A stretch of DNA of 64,000 bases from the NCBI RefSeq assembly GCF_030818575.1, contig NZ_JAUTAL010000001.1, positions 2,728,001-2,792,000 of the forward strand. The letters run 5' to 3'. The notes beneath the pieces were generated by a model. That model was not told the DNA's origin. It ran no database searches and saw nothing but the letters and a program-made list of their open reading frames with translations. This document shows, in pieces, positions 54,162 to 63,967 of the stretch (position 1 is the stretch's first letter; each line of letters starts with the position of its first letter). The translations under genes and the position numbers were made by a program. The stretch comes from Chryseobacterium camelliae (GTDB taxonomy: Bacteria; Bacteroidota; Bacteroidia; Flavobacteriales; Weeksellaceae).

Positions 54162-55610
54162 TTAAAACTTATCCCAAAATAATTTGGTAGTGGCTTTATC
54201 ACCACCTATCTTATCTCCGGCAGCTTTTACATTATCCCCATTCAGTACATATTCCTGATCCGAATATGGCATTCTATAAGGAACAGAAGATAAATTGGAT
54301 TTTGGAGGATTCACCAGAACAGGATAATCAAGACGTCGTGTAAAATTCCAGCTTGCAAATCCTTTATTGAACATTGCAATCCAAGCCTGTACTCCGATAG
54401 ACTGTTTCCAGTTTGCAGCGTTGTAAGGATTTGTGGCTAAATATACTGTGGTATTAGCAGCACTTACTCCATTTTCTCTCATAGATTCAGTTACCGCTGC
54501 ATTATAAAGGTTCTGCGCTGTATCTCCTACAGAATATCCCCTTGCAGCAGCTTCAGCTTTTAAGAATGCTACTTCTGCATAGCTCAGTAGATTCGATGGT
54601 GCTGTAGCACTTCTAAAATAAGAACCCAATTGCGAAAAACCAGTATACGGATCGTTTATTTCCCCAAAAACACCTCCTTTATAAACACCTGATACTTTAG
54701 TAAACCAAACATCCAGCCTCGGATCTGAAAGAGAAGTCATCGTATTGATCGTTAGGGCACTTGGTAAAAAGTCATTTCTGCCGGATGCCACTAAATTATC
54801 AAAAACAGGGTTTGAAAATGTATTGCCGTCATAATTAAATTTGTATGCCTCAGCATCGGAAGAAATAACTCCGGCGGCTACAGCAGCTTCTACAGTAGTT
54901 TTTGATAATGAAGGATCAACATCTGCCAAATTCATTCCTAGCCTTAGCTTAATAGAATTAGCAAATTTTTTCCATTTAGTCATATTTCCGGAATATACCA
55001 GATCTCCAGAATAATTTCCGGAAACCGGCGCATAGCCGTTCACTCCTGATTTTATCTGCGCAACAGCAAGATCGATTCTCTTGATTAAGTCAAGGTAAAT
55101 AGTTTTGGCATCATCGTATTTTGGCGTCAAATTTTCGTCAGGCTTAAATGTATCATAATAAGGAATATCGCCATAAGTATCCACCAGATTCTCCCAGATA
55201 AAAATTTCTTCAATTTCTAGAGTTGCCAGTTTATTGTTGCGCACGTTTTCGTCTGCTTCTACCTCACTTTTCAAATTAGTTTTTGCCTGCTTAATATTAT
55301 TGAGACTGTATACATACATCCTGTTGAAATGATTACGCGGCTGGTTACGGGTCACTAAATTATATTGAGTTTCATCCGGATACTGAGTTTCGGACATTTG
55401 TTGTGTGAAGAACCTGTAATTGTTAAAATTCACACTTGGATTATCCATATAATAGGAAGATTGGTATAAGGCGGTGGCCAACAAATTTTCTGATGGCAGA
55501 ATCGATGGATGCTTAGGATCATCATTAAGCGAGGTTAAATCGCTTTGGCATGAGCTTACTCCTAATCCAATACACAAAGAAACTAAACTTATTTTTATAC
55601 TATTTTTCAT
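54162..55610 (-). CDS. SusD/RagB family nutrient-binding lipoprotein
   Basis: 482 aa from the ATG at 55610 (an upstream TTG extends it by three codons). A lipobox (VSSC) anchors it to the outer surface. TPR-like helices (NLLATALYQSSYYMDNPSVNFN, ENLVDTYGDIPYYDTF) and the conserved C-terminal YAEVAFLKAEAAARGY and FTRRLDYPVLVNPP correspond to the SusD-like_2 fold. It works as the lid of the SusC channel encoded immediately upstream; 10 nt separates the two genes. Substrate not known; no glycosidase or peptidase is nearby. Confidence 0.93.
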   Translation of the reverse strand: MKNSIKISLVSLCIGLGVSSCQSDLTSLNDDPKHPSILPSENLLATALYQSSYYMDNPSVNFNNYRFFTQQMSETQYPDETQYNLVTRNQPRNHFNRMYVYSLNNIKQAKTNLKSEVEADENVRNNKLATLEIEEIFIWENLVDTYGDIPYYDTFKPDENLTPKYDDAKTIYLDLIKRIDLAVAQIKSGVNGYAPVSGNYSGDLVYSGNMTKWKKFANSIKLRLGMNLADVDPSLSKTTVEAAVAAGVISSDAEAYKFNYDGNTFSNPVFDNLVASGRNDFLPSALTINTMTSLSDPRLDVWFTKVSGVYKGGVFGEINDPYTGFSQLGSYFRSATAPSNLLSYAEVAFLKAEAAARGYSVGDTAQNLYNAAVTESMRENGVSAANTTVYLATNPYNAANWKQSIGVQAWIAMFNKGFASWNFTRRLDYPVLVNPPKSNLSSVPYRMPYSDQEYVLNGDNVKAAGDKIGGDKATTKLFWDKF

Positions 55611-55620
55611 TTTTATCAAT

Positions 55621-58617
55621 TTAGAATTTAAATGTTACATTAACGCCAAGATCTCTAGTGGTAGGCATTGAACCGATAGACCACCCGTAAGAATTCAGTC
55701 CGCCACCTACTACTGCTTCAGGATCTGCATACGGTAGGTTTTTGTGAATAATCCATAAATTTCGTCCTACAAGTGAAATTTTGGCATCATAAATTTTAGT
55801 TCCGGCAAGTAAAGATTTAGGAAGGGTATATCCGATGCTCGCTTCCCTAAGTTTAACAAAGGAACCGTCATACACAAACTCACGAGAAGGCTGTGTTTTA
55901 TACCCCATCGAGCTTCCGTTATCAAACTGGGATAAGGCAATATTATTAGGCGTGCCATCAGGAAGAACTCCCGGCAATACAACGTTATTATCTCTGTAAT
56001 CTCCTATGGCTGTTTCTTTGTACAGACCAGAGGATAAACCATAATACATATCCGTAGAGAATATATCGCCTCCTTTACGTATGTCAATTAAGAAACTTAA
56101 AGAAAAGGCTTTATAGCTCAAACTGTTTCTAATACCACCGATCCAGTCAGGTGTAGTATTTCCGATAATCTGGTTTGGGTTCTGTAAATATTTACCTGTT
56201 TTTGGATTAATTACTTTTTCTCCATTGAGATAAGTATAATCAGCCCCAACCAATGTTCCCCAAGCTTCTCCTACTCTTGCGTTTAAAGAAACGCCTCCCT
56301 GAAAAGTATTCAGTAACAGGTTGGTAATTCCCGGATACAGATCAACTACTTTATTTTCATTTTTAGACCAGTTGACATCAATATTCCAAGAGAAATCTTT
56401 TGATTTTAGTGGTACTAAACCTAACTGTACCTCATAACCGGTATTATCAATTCTACCTGCATTAATCACTTTTGCAGTAAATCCTGTTCCTGAAGAAACC
56501 GGAAGAGGAATAATCTGATCTATTGTCTTTGTTTTATAATAAGCAAAGTCAATTGTAACCCTGTCTTTCAAAAAATGAGCTTCAGTTCCTATTTCAAATT
56601 CCTTGGATCTCTGAGGCTTTAAATTAGGATTAGGCTGATTTAGAATTGAATTGTATATTCCTATTGTCGATAAAATTCCTGCAGATCTGTAATTATTGGC
56701 TAGCTGGTAAGGATCTGCCGTTCCCCCAACTTCTGCATAATTCGCTCTTAGTTTCCAGAAATTCATCCAGCTTTTAGTATTTAAGATTTCAGACATGATT
56801 ACTGATCCCGTTACAGAAGGATAATTATATACATTATTTCCGGCAGGCAATGTAGAACTTTGGTCAACTCTCCATGTTCCGTCTATATAGAATTTTTTAA
56901 AGAAATCGAACGAAGCGGTAACGTACCCTGAATTTGTCTGAGTCGTAAATTGGTTTTCATCGGAGGCCAACGGTGCTTTTTTAGTATTCGACAATGCATA
57001 AATTCCGGCAATTACCAAGCCTCCTTCTGTGGAAGCATAGACAGAATTAAAATAATTTCTACGGATATTTCCACCCACGACTCCGGAAATATTAATATCA
57101 TCAGTAATGTCAAACTTATAGTTTACCATTAAATCATAATTGGTTTCCGTCCTCAATACATCACGTCTGGCATATCCTGAAGTAACAGCATTATTAGACT
57201 GCCCAAAAGCCTGCGGTAGAGAACCTACAGCCAGTCTGCTTTCCGCCAACAGGTTAGATCTGTCATAAGAAACTTTACCTGTAACTGAAATATTATTAAT
57301 TATGTCATACGTTGCTTGCGCATAGGTAAAATTTCTAAACCTGTTGTCTGAAGTATAATTTTGGTAAGCCTGAAAATAAGAATTGTTCCAATATGCGGGC
57401 AATCCGTTAGTTGCAGATTTCCTGTTCCAAACTACATTACCATAATTATTTGCAGCACTCGCAGCATCTGCCCCTACATTAGCAAAATATGCTCTTTCCA
57501 GTTCTTTTATATCAACATTCGTTTGCCACCATTGTCTGAAACCTGTGGCTATATTATTGGAATATCCTGTAATACTACGCCCTTTTGTATCCTGTAGAGT
57601 CATTGTAGAATAAAAAGAGGTATGAAGTTTTGGGGTCAGATCATAATTAATTTTTAAGGAGAAATTATTTTTATTAAGATGTGAATTAGGCATCAAGCCG
57701 TCCGACATCATGTTTTCATAGGTAAAGCTGATATTCTTACCCTTCTGCCCTTTTTCCAGGGTAACACTATTACTGAATGTAGATGGATTATCAAAAAACT
57801 TTATAGGTCCATTTTTAGGTGCTACCCAGGGAGTAGCTTTATTATAGTTGGGAGAGGTAGGATCAAACGAATCCCATTGATATACCATTAAATTCGGATC
57901 AAATTTTGGGCCCCAGGAGGCATCTGCTCCAAAGTTGGCATTATTCAGTCCATCAGCAGCTTGTGTTCCGAATTTTTGAGAATAACCTGCTCCGTATCTG
58001 GTCTGGTATTCCGGAAAAGTGGATTTATCTATAAATCCGATTTGCATAGAGGAAGATAGCGTTACCCCCCAGGATCCATCATCTTTTCCCTTTCCGTTCT
58101 TTGTTGTGATGACAATAACACCGTTTAATCCTCTTTCTCCATACAAAGCTGATGCAGCAGCTCCTTTTAAAACGTTTATAGATTCTATATCTTCCTGATT
58201 AATATCAGACAGAGCGTTTCCATAATCGATACTTTTCTCCTGGGTATAAGTATTGTTAACGGGTGAACCATCAATAACAATTAAAGGATTTCCTCCTCCT
58301 AATGTTTTTATTCCCCTAATTAATAAATTAGAGGATCCTCCAAAGTTATTGTTTGTTGTAACAGTGAGGCCTGCTACCTTTCCTGATAATTGAGAAGCAA
58401 TATTTCCGGTATTCGTAGTACCGTCCGAAAGTACGCTTCCCTTAATTTCCTGTGAGGCATATCCCAAAGATTTTTTTTCTCTTTTGATGCCTAATGCAGT
58501 AATTACTACTCCTTCGATCTCTTTTGTCTTTACTGTGTCTTTCTTCTGCTGAGCCTTAGCAACAGCTAGGGATGAAGACATAACGAGTAATAGAACTCCA
58601 ACTGTGAGTTTCTTCAT
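55621..58617 (-). CDS. SusC/RagA family TonB-linked outer-membrane protein
   Basis: 998-aa barrel receptor. A signal peptide (SSLAVAKAQ-Q) leads directly to a TonB box (EGVVITALGI) without the usual carboxypeptidase-regulatory domain. The plug has the SusC signature GKVAGLTV, NLLIRGIKTLGGGNPLIVIDG and EDIESINVLKGAAASALYGERGLNGVI. The barrel ends LGVNVTFKF. It forms the transporter of a SusCD pair; the substrate may be a peptide or glycan. No sigma/anti-sigma or hydrolase gene accompanies it, so it is an orphan pair. Confidence 0.94.
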   Translation of the reverse strand: MKKLTVGVLLLVMSSSLAVAKAQQKKDTVKTKEIEGVVITALGIKREKKSLGYASQEIKGSVLSDGTTNTGNIASQLSGKVAGLTVTTNNNFGGSSNLLIRGIKTLGGGNPLIVIDGSPVNNTYTQEKSIDYGNALSDINQEDIESINVLKGAAASALYGERGLNGVIVITTKNGKGKDDGSWGVTLSSSMQIGFIDKSTFPEYQTRYGAGYSQKFGTQAADGLNNANFGADASWGPKFDPNLMVYQWDSFDPTSPNYNKATPWVAPKNGPIKFFDNPSTFSNSVTLEKGQKGKNISFTYENMMSDGLMPNSHLNKNNFSLKINYDLTPKLHTSFYSTMTLQDTKGRSITGYSNNIATGFRQWWQTNVDIKELERAYFANVGADAASAANNYGNVVWNRKSATNGLPAYWNNSYFQAYQNYTSDNRFRNFTYAQATYDIINNISVTGKVSYDRSNLLAESRLAVGSLPQAFGQSNNAVTSGYARRDVLRTETNYDLMVNYKFDITDDINISGVVGGNIRRNYFNSVYASTEGGLVIAGIYALSNTKKAPLASDENQFTTQTNSGYVTASFDFFKKFYIDGTWRVDQSSTLPAGNNVYNYPSVTGSVIMSEILNTKSWMNFWKLRANYAEVGGTADPYQLANNYRSAGILSTIGIYNSILNQPNPNLKPQRSKEFEIGTEAHFLKDRVTIDFAYYKTKTIDQIIPLPVSSGTGFTAKVINAGRIDNTGYEVQLGLVPLKSKDFSWNIDVNWSKNENKVVDLYPGITNLLLNTFQGGVSLNARVGEAWGTLVGADYTYLNGEKVINPKTGKYLQNPNQIIGNTTPDWIGGIRNSLSYKAFSLSFLIDIRKGGDIFSTDMYYGLSSGLYKETAIGDYRDNNVVLPGVLPDGTPNNIALSQFDNGSSMGYKTQPSREFVYDGSFVKLREASIGYTLPKSLLAGTKIYDAKISLVGRNLWIIHKNLPYADPEAVVGGGLNSYGWSIGSMPTTRDLGVNVTFKF

Positions 58618-58637
58618 ATCTATTAAATTTGCTGATG

Positions 58638-58668
58638 CAAAATTGTAAAACTTTATTAAAATATCAAA
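58638..58668 (-). promoter_or_regulatory. Promoter of susCD
   Basis: On the minus strand TTTG (58665-58668), a 19-nt spacer and CAATTTTG (58638-58645, one mismatch from TAnnTTTG), 20 bases before the susC ATG. Confidence 0.5.
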
Positions 58669-59036
58669 GAAAAATTAACAATAATTTAACTTTTTTATAT
58701 TAAAATTATCATAAATATAATTATTCATCAAAATAAGCATCAATTAATCATTTTTTAACATAATATATATATTTTTAATGGGATAAAATTAAAATTTACA
58801 TAATTTATCTTTTTATTGATCAAAAATTAGATTTATTATGTACAAATACCTGATATTTAAAAAATTAAATCTATTGTCTCAAAATGTCTTTATAAATACC
58901 AGAATTTTATTTTAATGCTTGCTTATAAATTTCTAGTGTTATTATCATAAAAATAAAAAGTAGATGCGGCCTATTTCATCAGTGCTTTCTTTTTCAATTT
59001 AAATAAGCTAAGCGTAATAATTCGTAATGATTTCCA
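58669..59036. other. AT-rich intergenic region without recognised gene
   Basis: About 370 bp of very AT-rich sequence between the divergent susC and thr promoters. I see no conserved open frame, tRNA, clear hairpin or repeat; it holds several long A and T runs only. Confidence 0.6.
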
Positions 59037-59065
59037 TTGCTGTTTCAAAATAATTTGTAGATTTG
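59037..59065 (+). promoter_or_regulatory. Promoter of the thr operon
   Basis: TTG at 59037-59039, an 18-nt spacer and TAGATTTG at 59058-59065. Transcription should begin near 59070, a few bases before the leader peptide ATG. Confidence 0.7.
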
Positions 59066-59076
59066 CATAAGCAAGT

Positions 59077-59181
59077 ATGAAATTTTCAAGAAACATAGCT
59101 GATATTTCTGCTCCGGATTTCTCTATTCCGGAAGTATCTTCTGTTTCTATTATTGCTACAACAACTATTACTACCCCATAA
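59077..59181 (+). CDS. Threonine operon leader peptide
   Basis: A 34-codon frame from ATG 59077 to TAA 59179-59181. It begins MKFSRNIADIS and ends SIIATTTITTP, with five Thr and three Ile among the last eleven residues, directly upstream of thrA-thrB-thrC. This is the hallmark of ribosome-mediated attenuation, as in the E. coli thr leader, where shortage of charged tRNA(Thr)/tRNA(Ile) stalls the ribosome. The promoter ends just before the ATG and two hairpins follow. The peptide has no other expected function. Confidence 0.82.
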   Translation: MKFSRNIADISAPDFSIPEVSSVSIIATTTITTP

Positions 59182-59188
59182 CGGGGTA
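59172..59188 (+). promoter_or_regulatory. Attenuator hairpin 1 over the leader stop codon
   Basis: TACCCC (59172-59177) pairs with GGGGTA (59183-59188) over a 5-nt loop. It overlaps the last Thr/Pro codons and the stop, so a translating ribosome would block it. Confidence 0.6.
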
Positions 59189-59215
59189 AATTTTCACATA
59201 TCATCCAAAGGCATG

Positions 59216-59248
59216 TACTCTTTTTTTAAGAGTAAATTTCATTTTTCT
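59216..59248 (+). promoter_or_regulatory. Attenuator hairpin 2, terminator-like
   Basis: TACTCTT (59216-59222) pairs with AAGAGTA (59228-59234) over five Ts and is followed by AAATTTCATTTTT. The stem is weak and the T run interrupted, so it is a poor but possible terminator 20 bases before thrA. Confidence 0.5.
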
Positions 59249-59267
59249 ACCATTTAAATTACACATC

Positions 59268-61718
59268 ATGAAAGTTTTAAAATTTGGCGGAACTTCAGTC
59301 GCCAATGCTGAAAATATCGTAAAGGTTGGGCATATCATAAAGGAAGAATCCATTAAAAACCCGGTGACTGTTATTGTTTCAGCACTCCATGGAGTTACAG
59401 ACCAACTCATCCAGGCAGCGGAATCAGCATCCAGGAATGACGCCAATTATCTGAGTATCGTCAAAGAACTTGAAGAAAAGCACCTGAAACTTGTTAGAGA
59501 ACTGATCCCGGTCTTGGAACAGAGTTCGCTGCTTAGCTTTGTTAAAAAACAGTTCAACACCATTGAAGACCTCTGTAACGGAATTTACGCCTTAGAAGAA
59601 TTTACCGGAAGGATTAAAGATAAAATCACCTCTTACGGTGAATTCCTTTCTTCTAATATTATTGCTGCACGGCTGAAATCGGAAGGACTGGATGTTATCT
59701 GGATGGATGCTGCCGGATATGTGATCACCAACAGCAATTTCACCAATGCCAAAGTGGATTTTGAAGCCACAGAAAAAAATCTGGAAGACTTCTTTCAGAA
59801 AAATCAGCATCGTGTGGTCATAGCTCCCGGATTTGTGGCCAGTGACAAAAAAGGCAATCCTACGACTTTAGGAAGAGGCGGTTCAGATTATACAGCCTCT
59901 ATTATTGCTGCCGCCGCGGATGCTGAAGAACTTCAGATCTGGACAGACGTGAGCGGTATGATGACTGCTGATCCCAGGCTGGTTTCCGCGGCAAAACCAA
60001 TTCCTCAGATTTCATATGCAGAAGCAATGGAACTTTCCCATTTTGGGGCAAAAGTCCTGTATCCGCCTACGCTCCAGCCGGTCATGGCAAAAAAAATCAG
60101 CCTCAGGATTAAAAACACTTTTGACCCGGAAGCAGCCGGGACGCTGGTTGGTAATCATTTGGAAAAACCAGACGCCGAACAGCAGGAGTTTGCCGTAGGC
60201 ATTTCGAACATGAGCCGGATTGCATTATTAACTCTTGAAGGAAGCGGAATGATTGGTATTCCGGGAATTTCAGCCAAGCTGTTTCAATGCTTAAGCAATG
60301 AAAGCATCAATGTTATCCTCATTACCCAGAGTTCATCGGAACATTCCATCACCCTCGCCATCAGTGAAAAAGATACTGCCAATGCACAGCATGCGATCCA
60401 TTCTTCATTTGAAGATGATCTTAGGCTAGGAAAAGTAGAACCGGTAATCATCGAAACCGGTCTTGCCATTGTTGCCCTCGTAGGAGAAAATATGAAAAGC
60501 AGAAGTGGTGTGAGTGCAAAAATGTTTGGTTGCCTGGGAAATAACGGAATCAATATCAGGGCTATTGCACAGGGCTCATCAGAGAAAAATATCAGCATCG
60601 TTATTTCGGAAGCGGACATTAAAAAAGCGGTGAACGTCCTTCACGAAGAATTTTTTGAATCTGCAATCAAGCAGGTGCACCTATACCTCTGCGGGACAGG
60701 GAATGTAGGAAAAAAACTCATCGGGCAAATCTATGCCCAAAATGATTACCTTAAGGAAAATCTACTTATGAACCTGAGGATTGCCGGGGTGTGCAACAGC
60801 CGCAAAATGCTCTTCTCGGAAAAAGGGATTTCAGAACATGAGCTATCCCAGTTGCATGAGAACGGACAAGAAGCTTCTGCCGGAACATTTGCCGCTGAAA
60901 TTGTTTCCCGTAACCTGAGGAATTCTGTCCTGGTAGATGTTACAGCCAGTTCAGAAGTTCCGGAAATCTATGAAGAACTCCTGAAAAAAAGTGTGAATAT
61001 TGTAGCGTGCAATAAAATTGCCGCATCCTCTTCGCTCGAGCATTACAGACAGTTGAAATTAACGGCAAGGAACCACAGCTGCAGGTTCTTTTTTGAAACC
61101 AATGTCGGGGCAGGTCTTCCTGTTATTGGCACTATCAATGACCTGATGAGGAGCGGGGACAAAATTCTTTCGATCCAGGCCGTGCTCAGCGGCACACTGA
61201 ATTTTGTTTTCAATCATTATGATGGTACCAGAACATTCTCTGAGACGGTAGCCCAGGCTCAGGCAGAAGGCTATACAGAACCCGACCCGCGTCTGGATCT
61301 TGCAGGCACAGATGTAGCCCGGAAAATATTGATCCTGGCAAGAGAAGCGGGATATGCGCTTGAGTTTGACGATATTGAAAATGAAAGCTTCCTTCCGGAA
61401 GAATGCATGCAGGGCAATGTAGAAGATTTCTACAGGACATTATCCAAATATGAAAGTCATTTTAAAACTTTGCTCGACAATGCTAAAAACAGTGGAAACA
61501 TTTTAAAATATGTAGCTGAATTCAGGGATGGAAAGGCTAAAGTGGGCTTACACCATATTGCGCCTGAAAGTGATCTTTTCCATTTGTATGGCAAGGATAA
61601 TATCGTGATTTTTAAAACCCTAAGGTATTCTGATCAGCCATTGGTGATCAAAGGGGCCGGAGCAGGTGCAGAAGTAACGGCCAGTGGTGTTTTTGCAGAT
61701 ATTGTACGTTCCGTTTAA
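59268..61718 (+). CDS. thrA: Bifunctional aspartate kinase / homoserine dehydrogenase I
   Basis: 816-aa fusion enzyme catalysing the first and third steps of threonine and methionine synthesis. Residues 1-290 form the aspartate kinase (KFGGTSVANAENI at the start; TTLGRGGSDYTASIIAAA for ATP), then two ACT-type regulatory units (about 310-460; SIVISEAD) for allosteric feedback, and the homoserine dehydrogenase from about 465 (LYLCGTGNVGKKLIG; SIQAVLSGTLNFVFN; AEGYTEPDPRLDLAGTDVARK). Length matches E. coli ThrA. It follows the leader peptide and is 10 nt before thrB. Confidence 0.96.
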   Translation: MKVLKFGGTSVANAENIVKVGHIIKEESIKNPVTVIVSALHGVTDQLIQAAESASRNDANYLSIVKELEEKHLKLVRELIPVLEQSSLLSFVKKQFNTIEDLCNGIYALEEFTGRIKDKITSYGEFLSSNIIAARLKSEGLDVIWMDAAGYVITNSNFTNAKVDFEATEKNLEDFFQKNQHRVVIAPGFVASDKKGNPTTLGRGGSDYTASIIAAAADAEELQIWTDVSGMMTADPRLVSAAKPIPQISYAEAMELSHFGAKVLYPPTLQPVMAKKISLRIKNTFDPEAAGTLVGNHLEKPDAEQQEFAVGISNMSRIALLTLEGSGMIGIPGISAKLFQCLSNESINVILITQSSSEHSITLAISEKDTANAQHAIHSSFEDDLRLGKVEPVIIETGLAIVALVGENMKSRSGVSAKMFGCLGNNGINIRAIAQGSSEKNISIVISEADIKKAVNVLHEEFFESAIKQVHLYLCGTGNVGKKLIGQIYAQNDYLKENLLMNLRIAGVCNSRKMLFSEKGISEHELSQLHENGQEASAGTFAAEIVSRNLRNSVLVDVTASSEVPEIYEELLKKSVNIVACNKIAASSSLEHYRQLKLTARNHSCRFFFETNVGAGLPVIGTINDLMRSGDKILSIQAVLSGTLNFVFNHYDGTRTFSETVAQAQAEGYTEPDPRLDLAGTDVARKILILAREAGYALEFDDIENESFLPEECMQGNVEDFYRTLSKYESHFKTLLDNAKNSGNILKYVAEFRDGKAKVGLHHIAPESDLFHLYGKDNIVIFKTLRYSDQPLVIKGAGAGAEVTASGVFADIVRSV

Positions 61719-61728
61719 TCTATAGGAT

Positions 61729-62652
61729 ATGAAAAAAGTTACATTAAAAGTTCCGGCAACCATTGCCAACCTGGTATGCGGATTTGATATTTTGGGAATG
61801 GCCATTAATGAACCCGCAGATGATATGGAAATGAGATTGCTGGAAACTCCTGAAATCATCATCAGGCATACCGATGGATTCGGGTTGCCGGAAGAGCCGG
61901 CTGAAAATGTTGCAGGTGTTGTCCTGCTGAAAATTATGGAACGCCTGAAACTGAAGCATGGATTTGAGGTGATCATCCATAAAAACATCAAACCGGGAAG
62001 CGGGCTCGGCTCCAGCGCGGCAAGTGCCGCGGGAGCCGCCCTGGGAGCGCATCTTTTGCTGGGAAATATTTTCACCAGGGAAGAAATGGTCTATTACGCC
62101 ATGTTTGGAGAAGAACTGGCTTCTGGAGCCCGTCACGCAGACAACATTGCACCTTGCATTTACGGAGGAATCACTTTGGTAAAATCTTCCGAACCGGTAG
62201 ATATCATTCCGTTGAATGCACCCGACTTATGGGTAACTGCCGTCCATCCGCAGGTTGAAGTAAAGACTTCCGACGCCCGGGAGATTTTAAGGAAAAACAT
62301 CCTTTTGAAGGATGCCATACAGCAATGGGGAAATATTGCCGGATTGGTAGCGGGGATTCAGAATAATGATCATGCACTGATCGGGCGGAGCCTTAATGAC
62401 GTCATCATCGAGCCCGTAAGAAGCATCCTGATTCCAAAATTTGATCATATAAAGCGGGAAAGCTTAGAAGCTGGGGCCTTAGGCGGCGGTATTTCAGGTT
62501 CAGGGCCTTCTGTTTTCATGTTCTCAGAAGAAGAAGAAACTTCCCGTACCATCGCCGGAATCATGAAGTCCGCCTATGACAGTACAGGCATTGAAAGTCT
62601 TGTTTATGTTTCCAAAGTAAATCCATCCGGAATCCGGATAGTTAAAGATTAA
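61729..62652 (+). CDS. thrB: Homoserine kinase (ThrB)
   Basis: 307-aa GHMP kinase phosphorylating L-homoserine. KVPATIANLVCGFDILGMA at the N-terminus, the ATP loop KPGSGLGSSAASAAGAALG and the C-terminal GALGGGISGSGPSVFMF are the three GHMP motifs. Length is standard. It is between thrA and thrC, each separated by 10 nt, so translation is probably coupled. Confidence 0.96.
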   Translation: MKKVTLKVPATIANLVCGFDILGMAINEPADDMEMRLLETPEIIIRHTDGFGLPEEPAENVAGVVLLKIMERLKLKHGFEVIIHKNIKPGSGLGSSAASAAGAALGAHLLLGNIFTREEMVYYAMFGEELASGARHADNIAPCIYGGITLVKSSEPVDIIPLNAPDLWVTAVHPQVEVKTSDAREILRKNILLKDAIQQWGNIAGLVAGIQNNDHALIGRSLNDVIIEPVRSILIPKFDHIKRESLEAGALGGGISGSGPSVFMFSEEEETSRTIAGIMKSAYDSTGIESLVYVSKVNPSGIRIVKD

Positions 62653-62662
62653 AAAAGCACCA

Positions 62663-63967
62663 ATGAATTACTATAATTTAAAAGATAAAAAAGAAGTTGT
62701 CGATTTTAGAACCGCTCTGATCAGAAGTCAGGGCAAAGAAAAAGGTTTATTTTTTCCTGAACGCATTCCGATGTTCGATCCGGAATTCATTAAAAACCTG
62801 GACCAGTTTACAGATGTGGAAATTGGATTTCAATGCATGAAAGATTTCACAGGAGAAGAAATTCCGCCGGATATCCTGCGACAAATCATTACGGAAACCA
62901 TCAATTTTGAGATTCCCCTAAAGAAAATTAATGACCAGATGTATATCCTGGAACTTTTTCATGGTCCTACCCTGGCGTTTAAAGATGTGGGAGCAAGGTT
63001 TATGAGCCGCTGCCTATCTTATTTCCTGAATAATAACAATAAAAAAGTTACCGTGTTGGTGGCTACTTCAGGAGATACCGGAGGAGCTGTGGCAAACGGT
63101 TTTTTAAAAACAAAAGGTATTGAAGTAGTCATTTTATATCCAAAAAACAGGGTGAGCGATGTTCAGGAAAAACAATTGACTGCCCTCGGCGAAAATATTT
63201 ACGCATTGGAAGTTAACGGCAGTTTCGATGACTGCCAGTCCCTGGTAAAGCAGGCTTTTGCAGACGAGGAGATTCATGCAGAGCTGTTACTGACTTCTGC
63301 CAATTCCATCAATGTGGCCAGATGGCTGCCCCAGCAGATCTATTATCTGCTGGCATTAAAACAGTGGCAGAAAACTGAAGCGGCAGATCCGGTTATCAGC
63401 GTTCCCAGTGGAAATTTTGGAAACCTATGCGCAGGATTACTGGCACATCTAAGAGGAATGCCTGCTAAACACTTTATTGCTGCCTGCAATGAAAATGATG
63501 TTATCCCCCATTATTTAAAGACCCAGGATTTTAAACCTAAAGAGACTGTTGCGACCCTTTCCAATGCCATGGATGTAAGCCATCCCAGCAACTTTGTGCG
63601 GATCCTGGAACTTTTTGACCATCGGTTTGAAAATCTAACAGAAAGCATCTCCGGAACCTCTGTCGATGATGACAAGACATTACAGACCATTCAGGAAGTA
63701 TATAAAAATTACGGCTATCTGCTTGAACCACACAGTGCCGTGGCCTATGCTGCGCTTGAAGAATACCTTACGGAAAATCTGGATAAAAAAGGATTAATTT
63801 TGGGGACGGCACATCCTGTAAAATTTTCCGGCATCGTTGAAAGGGCGGTAAAAACTAAAATACCCCTGCCTGATGCCCTGGAAAACCTGATGAAAAAAGA
63901 AAAAAAGAGCTTTGAAATAGCTCCGGAATTTAAAGCACTGAAAAAGTTTCTACTGCGCGGAAAGTAA
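62663..63967 (+). CDS. thrC: Threonine synthase (ThrC)
   Basis: 434-aa PLP enzyme forming L-threonine from O-phospho-L-homoserine. It begins MNYYNLKDKKEVVDFRTAL; the PLP Lys is in HGPTLAFKDVGARFMSR, VATSGDTGGAVANGF binds the PLP phosphate, and SANSINVARWLPQQIYYLLA is a further ThrC signature. The C-terminus SAVAYAALEEYL ... GTAHPVKFSGIVERA also fits. Last visible gene of the thr operon; its stop is 34 bases before the window end and no terminator is yet seen. Confidence 0.96.
   Translation: MNYYNLKDKKEVVDFRTALIRSQGKEKGLFFPERIPMFDPEFIKNLDQFTDVEIGFQCMKDFTGEEIPPDILRQIITETINFEIPLKKINDQMYILELFHGPTLAFKDVGARFMSRCLSYFLNNNNKKVTVLVATSGDTGGAVANGFLKTKGIEVVILYPKNRVSDVQEKQLTALGENIYALEVNGSFDDCQSLVKQAFADEEIHAELLLTSANSINVARWLPQQIYYLLALKQWQKTEAADPVISVPSGNFGNLCAGLLAHLRGMPAKHFIAACNENDVIPHYLKTQDFKPKETVATLSNAMDVSHPSNFVRILELFDHRFENLTESISGTSVDDDKTLQTIQEVYKNYGYLLEPHSAVAYAALEEYLTENLDKKGLILGTAHPVKFSGIVERAVKTKIPLPDALENLMKKEKKSFEIAPEFKALKKFLLRGK

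Noticed and set aside
58971..59204. 77-aa minus-strand frame over the thr leader region
   Set aside because: It overlaps the promoter and leader peptide of the thr operon and has no recognisable features.
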